Of a stretch of 64,000 bases of DNA, positions 44,676 to 54,179 are shown piece by piece (within the stretch, counting starts at the first letter, position 1; every line of letters starts with the position of its first letter). Location of the stretch: positions 47,051 to 111,050 of the forward strand of contig JBMNCR010000060.1 in NCBI GenBank assembly GCA_049366695.1. The letters are read 5' to 3'. A program made the translations under genes and the position numbers. This DNA comes from JBMNCR01 sp049366695. Its GTDB lineage: Bacteria; Bacillota; Clostridia; Eubacteriales; Alkalibacteraceae. Under the pieces are notes generated by a model. The model was given only the letters and a program-made list of their open reading frames with translations. It ran no database searches and was not told the origin of the DNA.

Positions 44676-45380
44676 TTATTCTAATAAATTTGGTCTTTTG
44701 ATCATTATAACTTCAACACCATTGTTTATTGCTGCTTTAATTTTTTCTTCTATGCCTCCAGATCGTCCACTATCTTTAGTTACTAAATACTTAATATTTA
44801 ACTCTGTAAACATAGCTTCATTTATTTTATAACTAAATGGTCCTTGCATAGCAATAATATTTTTAGGACATAATCCTAGTTTTTCACATTTATATAATAC
44901 TTGAGAAGTTGGAAGAATCCTTACAAATAATTGCTGATAATTGATGGGAGTAAATACTTCTAAGTTATTGCTTCCAATAGTAAGAAGTATATTCCCTTCT
45001 TTATCCATTAAATACTTACATGCTTCTTCATAATCTTCTACAACTCTAATCCCTTTTAAATCATTATAATCAAAATATGAATCTCTGTGGATACAATTAT
45101 ATGGTATTTTTAATTCTTTTGAACATTTCTTAATATTTTCTGTCACTTTCACAGCATATGGATGCGTAACATCAATAATTTCATCTATGTTATTATTTTC
45201 AATGTATTCTTTCATCTCTTCGTATTTCATTTTTTTTGAAATAATTGTTAAGTTTTGTTGCTTATTATACAATGAACCTCCATATGAGGTAGCTGTTGAT
45301 ACTATTACTTTTTCTCCTTTATCCAATAATTTTTGCACCACTTCTCTACCCATCTTGGTACCTGCAAAAACTAATTTCAA
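44676..45380 (-). CDS. cbiJ: Cobalt-precorrin-6A reductase CbiJ
   Basis: 234 residues with the CobK/CbiJ signatures VFAGTKMGREV, DEIIDVTHPYAVKVTEN, ILLTIGSNNL, and the final TKDSGRSGG. NADPH-dependent reduction of the macrocycle after the ring contraction. It overlaps cbiH by 4 bp and is the last gene of the hem/cbi run; the 120 bp that follow separate it from the corrinoid protein gene. Confidence 0.93.
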   Translation of the reverse strand: MKLVFAGTKMGREVVQKLLDKGEKVIVSTATSYGGSLYNKQQNLTIISKKMKYEEMKEYIENNNIDEIIDVTHPYAVKVTENIKKCSKELKIPYNCIHRDSYFDYNDLKGIRVVEDYEEACKYLMDKEGNILLTIGSNNLEVFTPINYQQLFVRILPTSQVLYKCEKLGLCPKNIIAMQGPFSYKINEAMFTELNIKYLVTKDSGRSGGIEEKIKAAINNGVEVIMIKRPNLLE

Positions 45381-46114
45381 ATAGAATACCCCCTAGGAGT
45401 TATCATCATATCATTTTCCATAAATGTATTTAAATTACCAATAATAACTGTAGAAAACATGTTTATTTCACATTCTGTCATTTTCTCTAAAGTAGTTGTT
45501 TCAGATTCTTGATCTTCTCTAAATGCATTTCTCACTATTCCAACTGGTGTATTTGGGCTTTTATATTGTAATAATATTTCTTGTGCTTTGTTTATATACT
45601 CTGTCCTAGATTTACTTTTTGGATTATACAATACTACTATGAAATCACCTTTGCCAGCACAATGTAAGCGATTTTCAATTGTTTCCCATTTAGTTAACCA
45701 ATCTGATAATGAAATTGTAACATAATCATGCATTAATGGTGCACCTAATATAGCCGCACTTGAATTACCAGCTGTTACCCCGGGAATTATCTTAACTTCA
45801 AATTCTTTTGGATCGTATTCTTTACTCACAATTTCTAGTATTAAACCTGCCATTCCGTATACACCAGCATCTCCACTACTTACCACTGCAACAGTATTTC
45901 CTTTTTTAGCTAATTCTATTGCTTCTTTACAACGATCCACTTCTTTTCTCATTCCATTTTTTACTATTTGCTTTTCTTTGATTAAATCTTTGATAAGATC
46001 AATATATGTATTATACCCAATAATAATATTACTATTTTTTAATGCATTGACTGCTGCAAAAGTCATATTTTCCATATTCCCTGGTCCTATCCCTATAACA
46101 TTTATCTTATACAT
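45377..46114 (-). CDS. cbiH: Cobalt-precorrin-3 C17-methyltransferase CbiH
   Basis: 245 residues, tetrapyrrole methylase fold: INVIGIGPGNMENMT, IIGYNTYIDLI, VAVVSSGDAGVYGMAGLILE, IIPGVTAGNSSAAILGAPLMHDYVTISLSD and VVLYNPKSKSR, the order and wording of CobJ/CbiH. It adds the C17 methyl and contracts the ring. Between cbiG (10 bp) and cbiJ (4-bp overlap). Confidence 0.95.
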   Translation of the reverse strand: MYKINVIGIGPGNMENMTFAAVNALKNSNIIIGYNTYIDLIKDLIKEKQIVKNGMRKEVDRCKEAIELAKKGNTVAVVSSGDAGVYGMAGLILEIVSKEYDPKEFEVKIIPGVTAGNSSAAILGAPLMHDYVTISLSDWLTKWETIENRLHCAGKGDFIVVLYNPKSKSRTEYINKAQEILLQYKSPNTPVGIVRNAFREDQESETTTLEKMTECEINMFSTVIIGNLNTFMENDMMITPRGYSI

Positions 46115-46124
46115 ACATAACCTC

Positions 46125-47180
46125 CTAATTATTTTTTAGTTCCCAAACTGATAATGTAATACCATTTAATACTTTTTTTCCTAATATACAATTCCCACCT
46201 TTTGATGAAATAAATCCGCAAGGTTCACATACATTAGCCACTCCTATTGTTTCTTTAACAAAATTTGATTTATTAAATTTATCTTCATGAATAATAATAT
46301 TCTGCCTCGATATAATTTCAATATTTGCTTTATAATGCCCTACAGTTTCCAATATACCTTTTTCATTTTCTTTTACATCTACTGTAGAAATAGTTTTTAT
46401 ACTCTCATTTCTTATATCTAACTCTTCTAATGCACTTTCTATAAAATCGATGATACGATGCGCTGGCATATCTCTACGACATCCTATCCCAATAACTATA
46501 TTCTTTGGTATCAACTGCACAAAAGGCATCTCTATATTTACCCTTCTTGATCTAGTAATAAGGATAGCTCCTTTATATTTATGTATATTTTCAATATTAT
46601 CAATTGTAACATTACTAGGTAGACGTTTTTCTTCTAATTGTATCTTATCTTCATTTATCAAAATTATATTTTCTTCATTCAATATTAACGCTGTTATATC
46701 CTTTGCATCAGTAAGATTCTCTATAAACAAATCATTATCTATTGCAAAAGTATCGACAGCAATTTTGTTATTTACATCTGATGAAGTAGTTATTATAGGC
46801 TTTGCGTCAATCAAATTCGCTAATATTTTAGTCTTCATATTCGCTCCACCTATATGCCCTGATAAAAGACTTATAACATTATTTCCATTGTCATCCATAA
46901 CTAATATAGCAGGATCTACTACTTTTGATTGAATATATGGTGCTATCATACGCACAACTATTCCACTAGCCATAATAAAAAGGATAGTATCATATAAATA
47001 ATAAATTTCTTTTACTAATTCTTTGAAATCCTTATATGCTCTTTTAATACCTTTAGTTTGATATTTTTCAATCGTAAAAATGTCAAATTTAATTGATTTT
47101 TCACATTTTTTACTTATCTCTATAGATTTTTCGACTCCTTTATTTGTAACAGTAATAATAGCCCATTTATCTTCATTCAA
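46125..47180 (-). CDS. cbiG: Cobalt-precorrin-5A hydrolase CbiG
   Basis: 351 residues: N-terminal, middle and C-terminal CbiG domains with DTILFIMASGIVVRMIAPYIQSK, DDNGNNVISLLSGHIGGAN and IVIGIGCRRDMPAHRI, and the C-terminal CEPCGFISSKGG. It opens the delta-lactone and releases acetaldehyde, a step found only in the anaerobic pathway. 2 bp after cbiF. Confidence 0.95.
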   Translation of the reverse strand: MNEDKWAIITVTNKGVEKSIEISKKCEKSIKFDIFTIEKYQTKGIKRAYKDFKELVKEIYYLYDTILFIMASGIVVRMIAPYIQSKVVDPAILVMDDNGNNVISLLSGHIGGANMKTKILANLIDAKPIITTSSDVNNKIAVDTFAIDNDLFIENLTDAKDITALILNEENIILINEDKIQLEEKRLPSNVTIDNIENIHKYKGAILITRSRRVNIEMPFVQLIPKNIVIGIGCRRDMPAHRIIDFIESALEELDIRNESIKTISTVDVKENEKGILETVGHYKANIEIISRQNIIIHEDKFNKSNFVKETIGVANVCEPCGFISSKGGNCILGKKVLNGITLSVWELKNN

Positions 47181-47182
47181 TT

Positions 47183-47941
47183 TTATTTTCCTACCCTATA
47201 CATATGTGTAAAATTCTTATCGTATAATTTTGATAATTCGTACTTATTTCCTAAAAAATCTCCTACTAATATTTGTGCTGTTTTAGTTATATTTTCCTCT
47301 TTAACTTTTAATGCTATATCTTCTAAAGTTCCTAAAACTATTTTTTCATCTGGCCATGATGCTTTCTGAATAACTGCTATTGGTGTAGTAGAAGGATAAT
47401 GAATTAGCAATTTATTAATTACATCTTCTATCATTTGTACAGATAAAAATATAGCCATAGATGTTTTATGTGAAGCTAATTTTTCTAAAGATTCATCTTC
47501 AGGCACAGGAGTTCTTCCTTCTAACCTAGTACATATTATAGTTTGAGACACATCTGGAAGAGTGAACTCTTTTTTTAATGTAGCAGCTGATGCTGTAAAT
47601 GAACTAACCCCTGGAATAACCTTGCATATAATATTTTCTTTTTCTAAATAATCTATTTGTTCTCTAATAGCACCATATATACTAGGATCGCCTGTATGTA
47701 CTCTTGCTACATCTTTTCCATTACTTACTGCTTTTACAATCACTTCTAATACTTCTTCTAGATTCATGCTTGCACTATTGTAAATGTCAACATTCTTTTT
47801 ACAATACTCTAATACTTTAGGATTTACTAAAGAACCTGCATAAATTACTACATCACTTTTTTCTATAATATTTTTACCTTTTATAGTAATTAATTCAGGA
47901 TCCCCAGGACCAGCTCCAATAAAATATACTTTTCCAGCCAT
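47183..47941 (-). CDS. cbiF: Cobalt-precorrin-4 C11-methyltransferase CbiF
   Basis: 252 residues from the ATG at 47941 (AAGG site). Tetrapyrrole methylase: VYFIGAGPGDPELITIKG, DVVIYAGSLVNPKVL, RVHTGDPSIYGAIREQID, VIPGVSSFTASAATL and LPDVSQTIICTRLEGRTPVP, which is the CbiF/CobM version. It methylates C11. Overlap with cbiT is avoided by the internal ATG. Confidence 0.95.
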   Translation of the reverse strand: MAGKVYFIGAGPGDPELITIKGKNIIEKSDVVIYAGSLVNPKVLEYCKKNVDIYNSASMNLEEVLEVIVKAVSNGKDVARVHTGDPSIYGAIREQIDYLEKENIICKVIPGVSSFTASAATLKKEFTLPDVSQTIICTRLEGRTPVPEDESLEKLASHKTSMAIFLSVQMIEDVINKLLIHYPSTTPIAVIQKASWPDEKIVLGTLEDIALKVKEENITKTAQILVGDFLGNKYELSKLYDKNFTHMYRVGK

Positions 47942-47954
47942 ATAATCATACCTT

Positions 47955-48554
47955 TCAATAAGTTTTATTATTTTTCTTTGCACTTACTATAAATACAGGA
48001 TTTAATCCTTGCATCATTGTTATATTATTAATCAGTTTACTTTTAGAAACACTAATTTGTACCAGTTCATATGTGTAATTATTCTTTTTTAGTTCTTCAA
48101 TTAATAAATACGTATTCTCAATAGTTATAAAATTTGCTACTATAATCCCTTCGGGATTTAAATTCTCATTAGTCCAACTGACGATCTCTTTTAAATTGCC
48201 TTTGCTTCCCCCAATCATTACCCTATCAACAGATTCTATCTTTTCCAAAGCTTCTGGTGCCATACCCATTATTGGATAAACATTTTCAACTTCAAATTTT
48301 TGTATGTTTTTGTTTATTAGTTCAACACCTTCATTATTTACTTCTACGGAATATACCTTGCCATGTTCAGCTATTAACGCACATTCTATAGATATAGAAC
48401 CCGTCCCTGCACCAATATCAACTACAATACTTTGATCTTCTAATTTTAGCTTTGACAATGTTATTACTCTTACTTCTTCCTTTGTCATTGGCACTTTACC
48501 TCTAACAAACATTTCATCAGGAATACCAAATTTTCTCTTTTCTTTATCATTCAT
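47955..48554 (-). CDS. cbiT: Cobalt-precorrin-6B C15-methyltransferase (decarboxylating) CbiT
   Basis: 199 residues from the ATG at 48554. Class I methyltransferase with FGIPDEMFVRGKVPMTKEEVR at the front, the SAM motif VDIGAGTGSISIECAL, YSVEVN and DRVMIGGSKGN. It methylates C15 and decarboxylates the C12 side chain. CbiE and CbiT are separate here (fused as CobL in aerobes); the two genes overlap by 8 bp. Confidence 0.95.
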   Translation of the reverse strand: MNDKEKRKFGIPDEMFVRGKVPMTKEEVRVITLSKLKLEDQSIVVDIGAGTGSISIECALIAEHGKVYSVEVNNEGVELINKNIQKFEVENVYPIMGMAPEALEKIESVDRVMIGGSKGNLKEIVSWTNENLNPEGIIVANFITIENTYLLIEELKKNNYTYELVQISVSKSKLINNITMMQGLNPVFIVSAKKNNKTY

Positions 48555-49176
48555 CAATAATCACCATTACACATAATATATTAGCATCATAATTTGCTGC
48601 TTCTTCCACATTAAATTTAGTTATCTTTTCATTATCATAAGAAAGATTTTCTCCAATAAATATTATTTTTTTGGTTATTTCATTAGCTAACATTTCTTTT
48701 GCAATTACTTTAGGAGTAACAAAATTATCCGTTAAAAAAGCTATCTTTTCATTTTCATTTATTTGAGCTATGTAATCTATTTGTTCTCCATGTACACTAC
48801 TTAAAAAAGCGTCATCCCATGTCATTGATAACTTGGAAAATATATAAGTAAAAGAACTTATTCCAGGTGTGACTTCAATGTGTACATCTTTTGTATTATT
48901 TCTAATATACTTTAGCAAACTATGATATCCAGGATCACCGGATACTAAAATTGCTATCTTCTTATTGCTACAATTATTTTGTATGTAATCAACTATTTCT
49001 TTTAAATTATTTTTGATTTCTATTGTTTCTTTTTTATATTGCTTCACTGCCTCAAGATTCCTAATCCCACCTATTAATATCTGTGATTGTTCTATCTTTC
49101 TAATAGCAATTGGTAAAATATATTGAGGATTACCTGGACCTACTCCAATAACATCTATATAATTATTTCTATCCAT
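48547..49176 (-). CDS. cbiE: Cobalt-precorrin-7 C5-methyltransferase CbiE
   Basis: 209 residues, tetrapyrrole methylase with IDVIGVGPGNPQYILPIAI, ILIGGIRNLEAV, KIAILVSGDPGYHSLLKYI and VTPGISSFTYIFSKLSMTWDDAFLSSVHG, characteristic of CbiE. Between cbiD and cbiT. Confidence 0.94.
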   Translation of the reverse strand: MDRNNYIDVIGVGPGNPQYILPIAIRKIEQSQILIGGIRNLEAVKQYKKETIEIKNNLKEIVDYIQNNCSNKKIAILVSGDPGYHSLLKYIRNNTKDVHIEVTPGISSFTYIFSKLSMTWDDAFLSSVHGEQIDYIAQINENEKIAFLTDNFVTPKVIAKEMLANEITKKIIFIGENLSYDNEKITKFNVEEAANYDANILCVMVIIDE

Positions 49177-49228
49177 TTTGACCTCCTAACTTATAAATTT
49201 AGATTTAACTATTCATCCTATACTCCGA

Positions 49229-50353
49229 CTACATAAACTTATTTAACATATTCTTACCTTTTTCATTTATACCCAATAATCCATGAGTATTTGTAAATAT
49301 GACAACACCAAAGTTAACTTCCTTAGTTATTTTATTTTTTATGTGATAGTCTACTCTTTGCATAATTTTTTCTGTTACTTTTTCCTTAAGGTTTTCTTCA
49401 ATAAGTAGATCATATGCTTCATCTGTAGTAATACATTCTAGTATTTTTCTTGATAGGCTACTGTCTCCTCCACAACATGACGAATATGCAGCTAGTATTT
49501 CCATTCTAGAATCTGCAAATCTGCTATGCGTATTCATAATTCCACCAGCAACTTTAATCAACTTTCCTGCATGGGCAACTAATAATACATTCTCAAATTC
49601 TAAACGGTTTACCGCTTCTAACATTTCACCAATATAATTGCTTATTTTCACACTCTTATCAGTATTTAGCTTCATTATTTCATGGGCAAACTTTTTTCCA
49701 TAATTACCAGGAAATATTAACAAATCTTTACACCCATTGCTTTTAACAACATTGATTTCTAGTTTTATTGAATCAATTAATGCTTTCTCACTCATAGGTT
49801 CAACAATACCTGTAGTTCCTATGATAGATATGCCTCCTTTGATTCCTAATCTCGGGTTAAACGTTTTTTTCGCTATTTCTTCTCCTTTTGGCGCAAATAT
49901 TTCAATATAGAAACCTTGCATATAATTGTAATTATTAGCTAATTTCTTCACTTCAGATAGTATCATTTTTCTAGGAACGGGATTAATAGCATGTTTGCCC
50001 ACTTCCACTGATAACCCTTTCCTTGTAACCATACCAATCCCTCGCCCACCAGTAAGTACTGTATCAGGCAAAGGTAGTTTCTTTACTTTTGAATATATAT
50101 ATATACCATTTGTAATATCTGGATCATCACCACTATCTTTTTTAATTGCACAAGTTACAGCTTCTTTTTCAAACTGTATCTTTTCTACATCTAAATTTAA
50201 TTGCCATCCCTTAGGAGTATCTACAAGTACATTGTTTACTTCATTTCCTGTTATCAACATAGTTATAGCTGCTTTTGTAGCTGCTAATGCACAAGTACCC
50301 GTGGTATATCCATATCTAAGTTTTTTTTCGCCTTTATTTATATATTTGTCCAT
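49229..50353 (-). CDS. cbiD: Cobalt-precorrin-5B C1-methyltransferase CbiD
   Basis: 374 residues from the ATG at 50353 (AGGTGAG). Conserved opening LRYGYTTGTCALAATKAA, DDPDITNG, GGRGIGMVTRKGLSVEVGKHAINPVPRKMI, GGISIIGTTGIVEPMSE, and AHAGKLIKVAGGIMNTHSR with its glycine-rich loop. Anaerobic-pathway specific. 4 bp after cbiC. Confidence 0.96.
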   Translation of the reverse strand: MDKYINKGEKKLRYGYTTGTCALAATKAAITMLITGNEVNNVLVDTPKGWQLNLDVEKIQFEKEAVTCAIKKDSGDDPDITNGIYIYSKVKKLPLPDTVLTGGRGIGMVTRKGLSVEVGKHAINPVPRKMILSEVKKLANNYNYMQGFYIEIFAPKGEEIAKKTFNPRLGIKGGISIIGTTGIVEPMSEKALIDSIKLEINVVKSNGCKDLLIFPGNYGKKFAHEIMKLNTDKSVKISNYIGEMLEAVNRLEFENVLLVAHAGKLIKVAGGIMNTHSRFADSRMEILAAYSSCCGGDSSLSRKILECITTDEAYDLLIEENLKEKVTEKIMQRVDYHIKNKITKEVNFGVVIFTNTHGLLGINEKGKNMLNKFM

Positions 50354-50357
50354 TAAC

Positions 50358-50999
50358 TCACCTATTATTATCAAGCATATATAATATTGCGTTAAACATA
50401 GCTACTCCTATGGTACTCCCACCTTTTCGACCTTGAACTACAATAGATGGTACATTTAATTTTGAAAATTCCATCTTTGATTCTTCAGCCCCTACAAAAC
50501 CTACAGGAACTCCAATTACAAAATCAGGTTTCACATATCCTTCTTCAATCATTTTTATGAGTGAAAATAATGCAGTTGGTGCATTGCCAATTATAAACAT
50601 TTTTATGCTTTCTTTTTTACATGCCTTTTCTATGGATACTACTGAACGAGTAGTATTTCTTAATTTCGCTTCTTTTCTCACATCATCATCTGATACATAA
50701 TTTACCAATTCACAACCAAATCTACTTAATACTCTAGCATTTATTCCTGCTTTTATCATTTTTGTATCCACATAAATTTTAGATCCTTGTTTTATACTAC
50801 TAATGGCATTACTTATAGGGTCATTGATAAATTTTGTTATTTTCGCATACTCAAAATCAGCTGATGTATGTATTACCCGCTTAATAATGAGCATTTCATC
50901 ATCATTAAATAATGATTTTTGGCTATCTTCCATTTCTTCACAAATAATTTCAAAACTCTTTTCCTCAATTTTCATAGGTTGAGCAATATAATTTTGCAT
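50358..50999 (-). CDS. cbiC: Cobalt-precorrin-8 methylmutase CbiC
   Basis: 213 residues with RVIHTSADFEYAKI (active-site histidine), IYVDTKMIKAGIN, GNAPTALFSLI and VIGVPVGFVGAEESK. It moves the C11 methyl to C12 to form cobyrinic acid. Second gene after cbiK; 5' gap of 59 bp to cbiK. Confidence 0.95.
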   Translation of the reverse strand: MQNYIAQPMKIEEKSFEIICEEMEDSQKSLFNDDEMLIIKRVIHTSADFEYAKITKFINDPISNAISSIKQGSKIYVDTKMIKAGINARVLSRFGCELVNYVSDDDVRKEAKLRNTTRSVVSIEKACKKESIKMFIIGNAPTALFSLIKMIEEGYVKPDFVIGVPVGFVGAEESKMEFSKLNVPSIVVQGRKGGSTIGVAMFNAILYMLDNNR

Positions 51000-51058
51000 G
51001 TTATACCTCCTTTAGTAAGTTGTAACTCATCGACTGTAAAAGAAAAAATTCATAACAT

Positions 51059-51841
51059 TTATATTTTTGTTGCTTTTTCTAGATGTTCGATAAATACCTT
51101 TTGGATTCCTTGAATTTCACCCATTCCAATTAATATCGAGTCAACATTATATCCTTTTTCTATGAGTATATTTTTCCATGAATCCTCATCATCTCCTACC
51201 ATATCCTCTTGAACATGATCACCAGCTACGATCATTAATGGTATAAGAGTTACATTTTTTATTTGTATTTTATTTATTTTAGTTAATACTGTCTCCAATG
51301 ATGGAAATCCTTCTACAGTAGCGATATGTACATTTTCATAACCTTCATTTTTAAATACATAATCTAAACATGGATATGCAGCATTTGCACTATGTTCAGT
51401 TCCATGTCCCATTAAAATAATAATCCTTTCGTCTATATCTTTTGGAAAAACATGTACCATACTACGAACTACTTTTAAATAGTCATCATATATATTTAGT
51501 AAAGGTCTTCCTAATTTAAGACTCTTAAATTTATTTTTGAAGTAGAGAGCGTCCATGAATAAACTTTCGAATTCTAATCCATTAATAATATGAGTAGGTT
51601 GTATTATTATCTCTTCATAACCCTGCTCTAACAACTTATTTAAAGCTTCCCTAGGATTGTCAATACTCAAGCCATCTCTTTTCTTTAGTTTGTTTATTAT
51701 CATTTTTGAGGTAAATGCTCTAACTACATGATAATCAGTAAATTTTTGTTTGATTTTTTCTTCTATTTTACCTATAGTTTTTTTTCTTGTTTCTTCATAA
51801 GATGTTCCAAAACTTATTACTAAAATTGCCTTTTTTCTCAT
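51059..51841 (-). CDS. cbiK: Sirohydrochlorin cobaltochelatase CbiK
   Basis: 260 residues, the long anaerobic-type class II chelatase: ILVISFGTSYEETRKKTI, EGYEEIIIQPTHIINGLEFE-type strand (QGYEEIIIQPTHIINGLEF), LMGHGTEHSANAAYP with the metal histidine, and IPLMIVAGDHVQEDMVGD with the second. It inserts cobalt early, which defines the anaerobic route. First dedicated B12 gene after the hem genes. Confidence 0.95.
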   Translation of the reverse strand: MRKKAILVISFGTSYEETRKKTIGKIEEKIKQKFTDYHVVRAFTSKMIINKLKKRDGLSIDNPREALNKLLEQGYEEIIIQPTHIINGLEFESLFMDALYFKNKFKSLKLGRPLLNIYDDYLKVVRSMVHVFPKDIDERIIILMGHGTEHSANAAYPCLDYVFKNEGYENVHIATVEGFPSLETVLTKINKIQIKNVTLIPLMIVAGDHVQEDMVGDDEDSWKNILIEKGYNVDSILIGMGEIQGIQKVFIEHLEKATKI

Positions 51842-51882
51842 ATTAACCTCCTAAACCTCATCTACTATCCATCAAATAAAGT

Positions 51883-53169
51883 TTATAGTGATTTCATAAC
51901 TTTAAAATTTGCCTCTAAAGTTTTATTAATATCTTCTTCACTATGAGAGCTTGATAAAAACATACCCTCATATTGTGATGGTGGAAGTAACACTCCTTCT
52001 TTCATCATACCTTTAAAATACTTTTCATAAATCTTTGTATCACACGTATCTACGTCATCAAAACTGTTTATCTTTTCTTTGGAAAAAAATACATTTAACA
52101 TACCTTTAAATCTATTTACCGTAGCATCAACACGAGAATTAACTATATCTTTTGTAATTTCGTCTTCTAGTTTAATTGCCATATTTTCAATTTTATTATA
52201 AATATCAGGATTTCCTTTTAAATATGATAACGTATTGTAACCAAGATGCATCGCTAAGGGATTCCCGGATAAAGTACCTGCTTGATATACAGGTCCTAGA
52301 GGTGCTATCATTTCCATTATTTCTCTTTTGCCTCCATAAGCTCCAACCGGAAGCCCACCACCTATGATTTTACCAAAACATGTTAAATCAGGATTAATGT
52401 CATATATCTCTTGAGCTCCTCCAAAAGCAACTCTAAAACCAGTTATTACTTCATCAAATATCAGTAGAGTATTATACTTTTGTGTAATATATCTTAGATG
52501 CTTTAAAAATTCGTAACTAGCTGGAACAACTCCCATATTACCTGCAACAGGTTCTATAATTACTGCAGCTATTTCTTCACCTTGTTTACTAAATATTTCA
52601 TCTAATAATTCAATATTATTATATTCTGACACTATAGTATTTTTAATTGCATCTTCAGTAACACCTGAACTAGTCGGCGAACCAAAGGTCAAAGTTCCTG
52701 ATCCGGATTTCACTAACAAGCCATCCGAGTGTCCATGATAACATCCTTCGAATTTTAAAATTTTACTTCTATTTGTATAACCTCTTGCTAGCCTTAGAGC
52801 ACTCATCGTTGCTTCTGTACCAGAGTTAACCATTCTAACCATTTCTACTGATGGATAAGCCTCAACAATAAGTTTTGCTAACTTTATTTCTAATTGTGAT
52901 GTTATACCATAGCTAATGCCCTGCTTGAATATTTTTTCCATATCTTTATATACAATTTCATTACTATGTCCAAATATTAACGGTCCCCATGAGCAAATAT
53001 AATCAATATATTCATTTCCATCTACGTCATATATCTTACTTCCTTTAGCCTTATCTACAAAAAGAGAATCCATTCCTACTGAATTAAATGCTCTAACAGG
53101 ACTATTAACTCCTCCAGGTATATATTTTTTGGCTTCTTCGTACAATTCTTTAGATTTATTGTGATTCAT
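51883..53169 (-). CDS. hemL: Glutamate-1-semialdehyde 2,1-aminomutase HemL
   Basis: 428 residues from the ATG at 53169 (AAAGGA). Class III aminotransferase fold: YIPGGVNSPVRAFNSVG, MVNSGTEATMSALRLARGYT, CYHGHSDGLLVKSGSG, IFDEVITGFRVAFGG and the PLP lysine in TCFGKIIGGGLPVGAYGG. It makes 5-aminolevulinate by the C5 route, together with HemA. 31 bp after hemB. Confidence 0.96.
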   Translation of the reverse strand: MNHNKSKELYEEAKKYIPGGVNSPVRAFNSVGMDSLFVDKAKGSKIYDVDGNEYIDYICSWGPLIFGHSNEIVYKDMEKIFKQGISYGITSQLEIKLAKLIVEAYPSVEMVRMVNSGTEATMSALRLARGYTNRSKILKFEGCYHGHSDGLLVKSGSGTLTFGSPTSSGVTEDAIKNTIVSEYNNIELLDEIFSKQGEEIAAVIIEPVAGNMGVVPASYEFLKHLRYITQKYNTLLIFDEVITGFRVAFGGAQEIYDINPDLTCFGKIIGGGLPVGAYGGKREIMEMIAPLGPVYQAGTLSGNPLAMHLGYNTLSYLKGNPDIYNKIENMAIKLEDEITKDIVNSRVDATVNRFKGMLNVFFSKEKINSFDDVDTCDTKIYEKYFKGMMKEGVLLPPSQYEGMFLSSSHSEEDINKTLEANFKVMKSL

Positions 53170-53200
53170 TATATTATTCCTTTCTTGTATACTATTAAAT

Positions 53201-54178
53201 TTATATACACTTATTTTTTTTCTGAGCAATTTCTTTGGCAAAGTATGTAATTATAATATCTGCACCAGCTCTTTTAATAGAAATCAATGTTTCCATAATA
53301 ACATCTTCTTTCATTAAACCTTCTTTTATTGCAAATTTCAGCATAGAATATTCTCCGCTTACATTATAAGCAGCAACAGGTATATTAGTACTATCTTTTA
53401 CACCTTTGATAATATCCAAATATGCTAAAGCTGGTTTTACCATAACTATATCCGCACCTTCTTGAATATCTAATTCTACTTCTGACATAGCTTCACTAGT
53501 ATTTGCTGGATCCATCTGATAGCTTTTCCGATCACCAAATTCGGGAGCAGAATTTGCCGCTTCTCTAAAAGGACCATAATAATTTGATGCATATTTTGCA
53601 CTATAAGACATAATTGGCACATTTATATACCCATTATTATCAAGTTCAGTTCTTATGTATTTAACTCTACCATCCATCATATCAGAAGGGGCTACCATAT
53701 CAGCGCCTGCCCTTACATGACTAATAGCAGTTTTGGCCAATAAAGGTAATGTAGAATCATTATCTACATAACCATCCTTGATCAAACCACAATGACCATT
53801 TGACGTATACTCACATAGACAGACATCAGTTATTATATATATATCCTCACTAAAAATCTCCTTTAATGCCCTTACAGCTCTTTGGACTATTCCATTTTCA
53901 CTATATGCTTGCGTTCCATATTCATCCTTTTCATCAGGGATTCCAAATAAAATGATGGACGTTAAACCTAATTGTATCAATTCCCTTACTTCTTCAATCA
54001 ATTTGTCGATTGAAAAATGATAATTATTAGGCATTGTGGAAATTTCTTTCTTTATATTTTTTCCTTCTACTACAAATAACGGAAACACTAAATCTTGCAG
54101 AGTCAAATTAGTTTCTCTAACTAAAGAACGAATAGATTTATTTACTCTCAATCTCCTAAGTCTTCTTTGTATATTCAT
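53201..54178 (-). CDS. hemB: Porphobilinogen synthase HemB
   Basis: 325 residues from the ATG at 54178 (AAGGAG). TIM barrel with LVFPLFVVEG, the metal-binding cysteines in DVCLCEYTSNGHCG, the Schiff-base lysines in IMSYSAKYASNYYGPF and IVMVKPALAYLD, and AYNVSGEYSML. The three-Cys arrangement indicates a zinc enzyme. Two aminolevulinates give porphobilinogen. Confidence 0.96.
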   Translation of the reverse strand: MNIQRRLRRLRVNKSIRSLVRETNLTLQDLVFPLFVVEGKNIKKEISTMPNNYHFSIDKLIEEVRELIQLGLTSIILFGIPDEKDEYGTQAYSENGIVQRAVRALKEIFSEDIYIITDVCLCEYTSNGHCGLIKDGYVDNDSTLPLLAKTAISHVRAGADMVAPSDMMDGRVKYIRTELDNNGYINVPIMSYSAKYASNYYGPFREAANSAPEFGDRKSYQMDPANTSEAMSEVELDIQEGADIVMVKPALAYLDIIKGVKDSTNIPVAAYNVSGEYSMLKFAIKEGLMKEDVIMETLISIKRAGADIIITYFAKEIAQKKNKCI

Positions 54179-54179
54179 A

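Noticed and set aside
46450..46932. Long plus-strand frame of 160 codons
   Set aside because: Antisense to cbiG, which has clear conserved motifs; no ribosome site.
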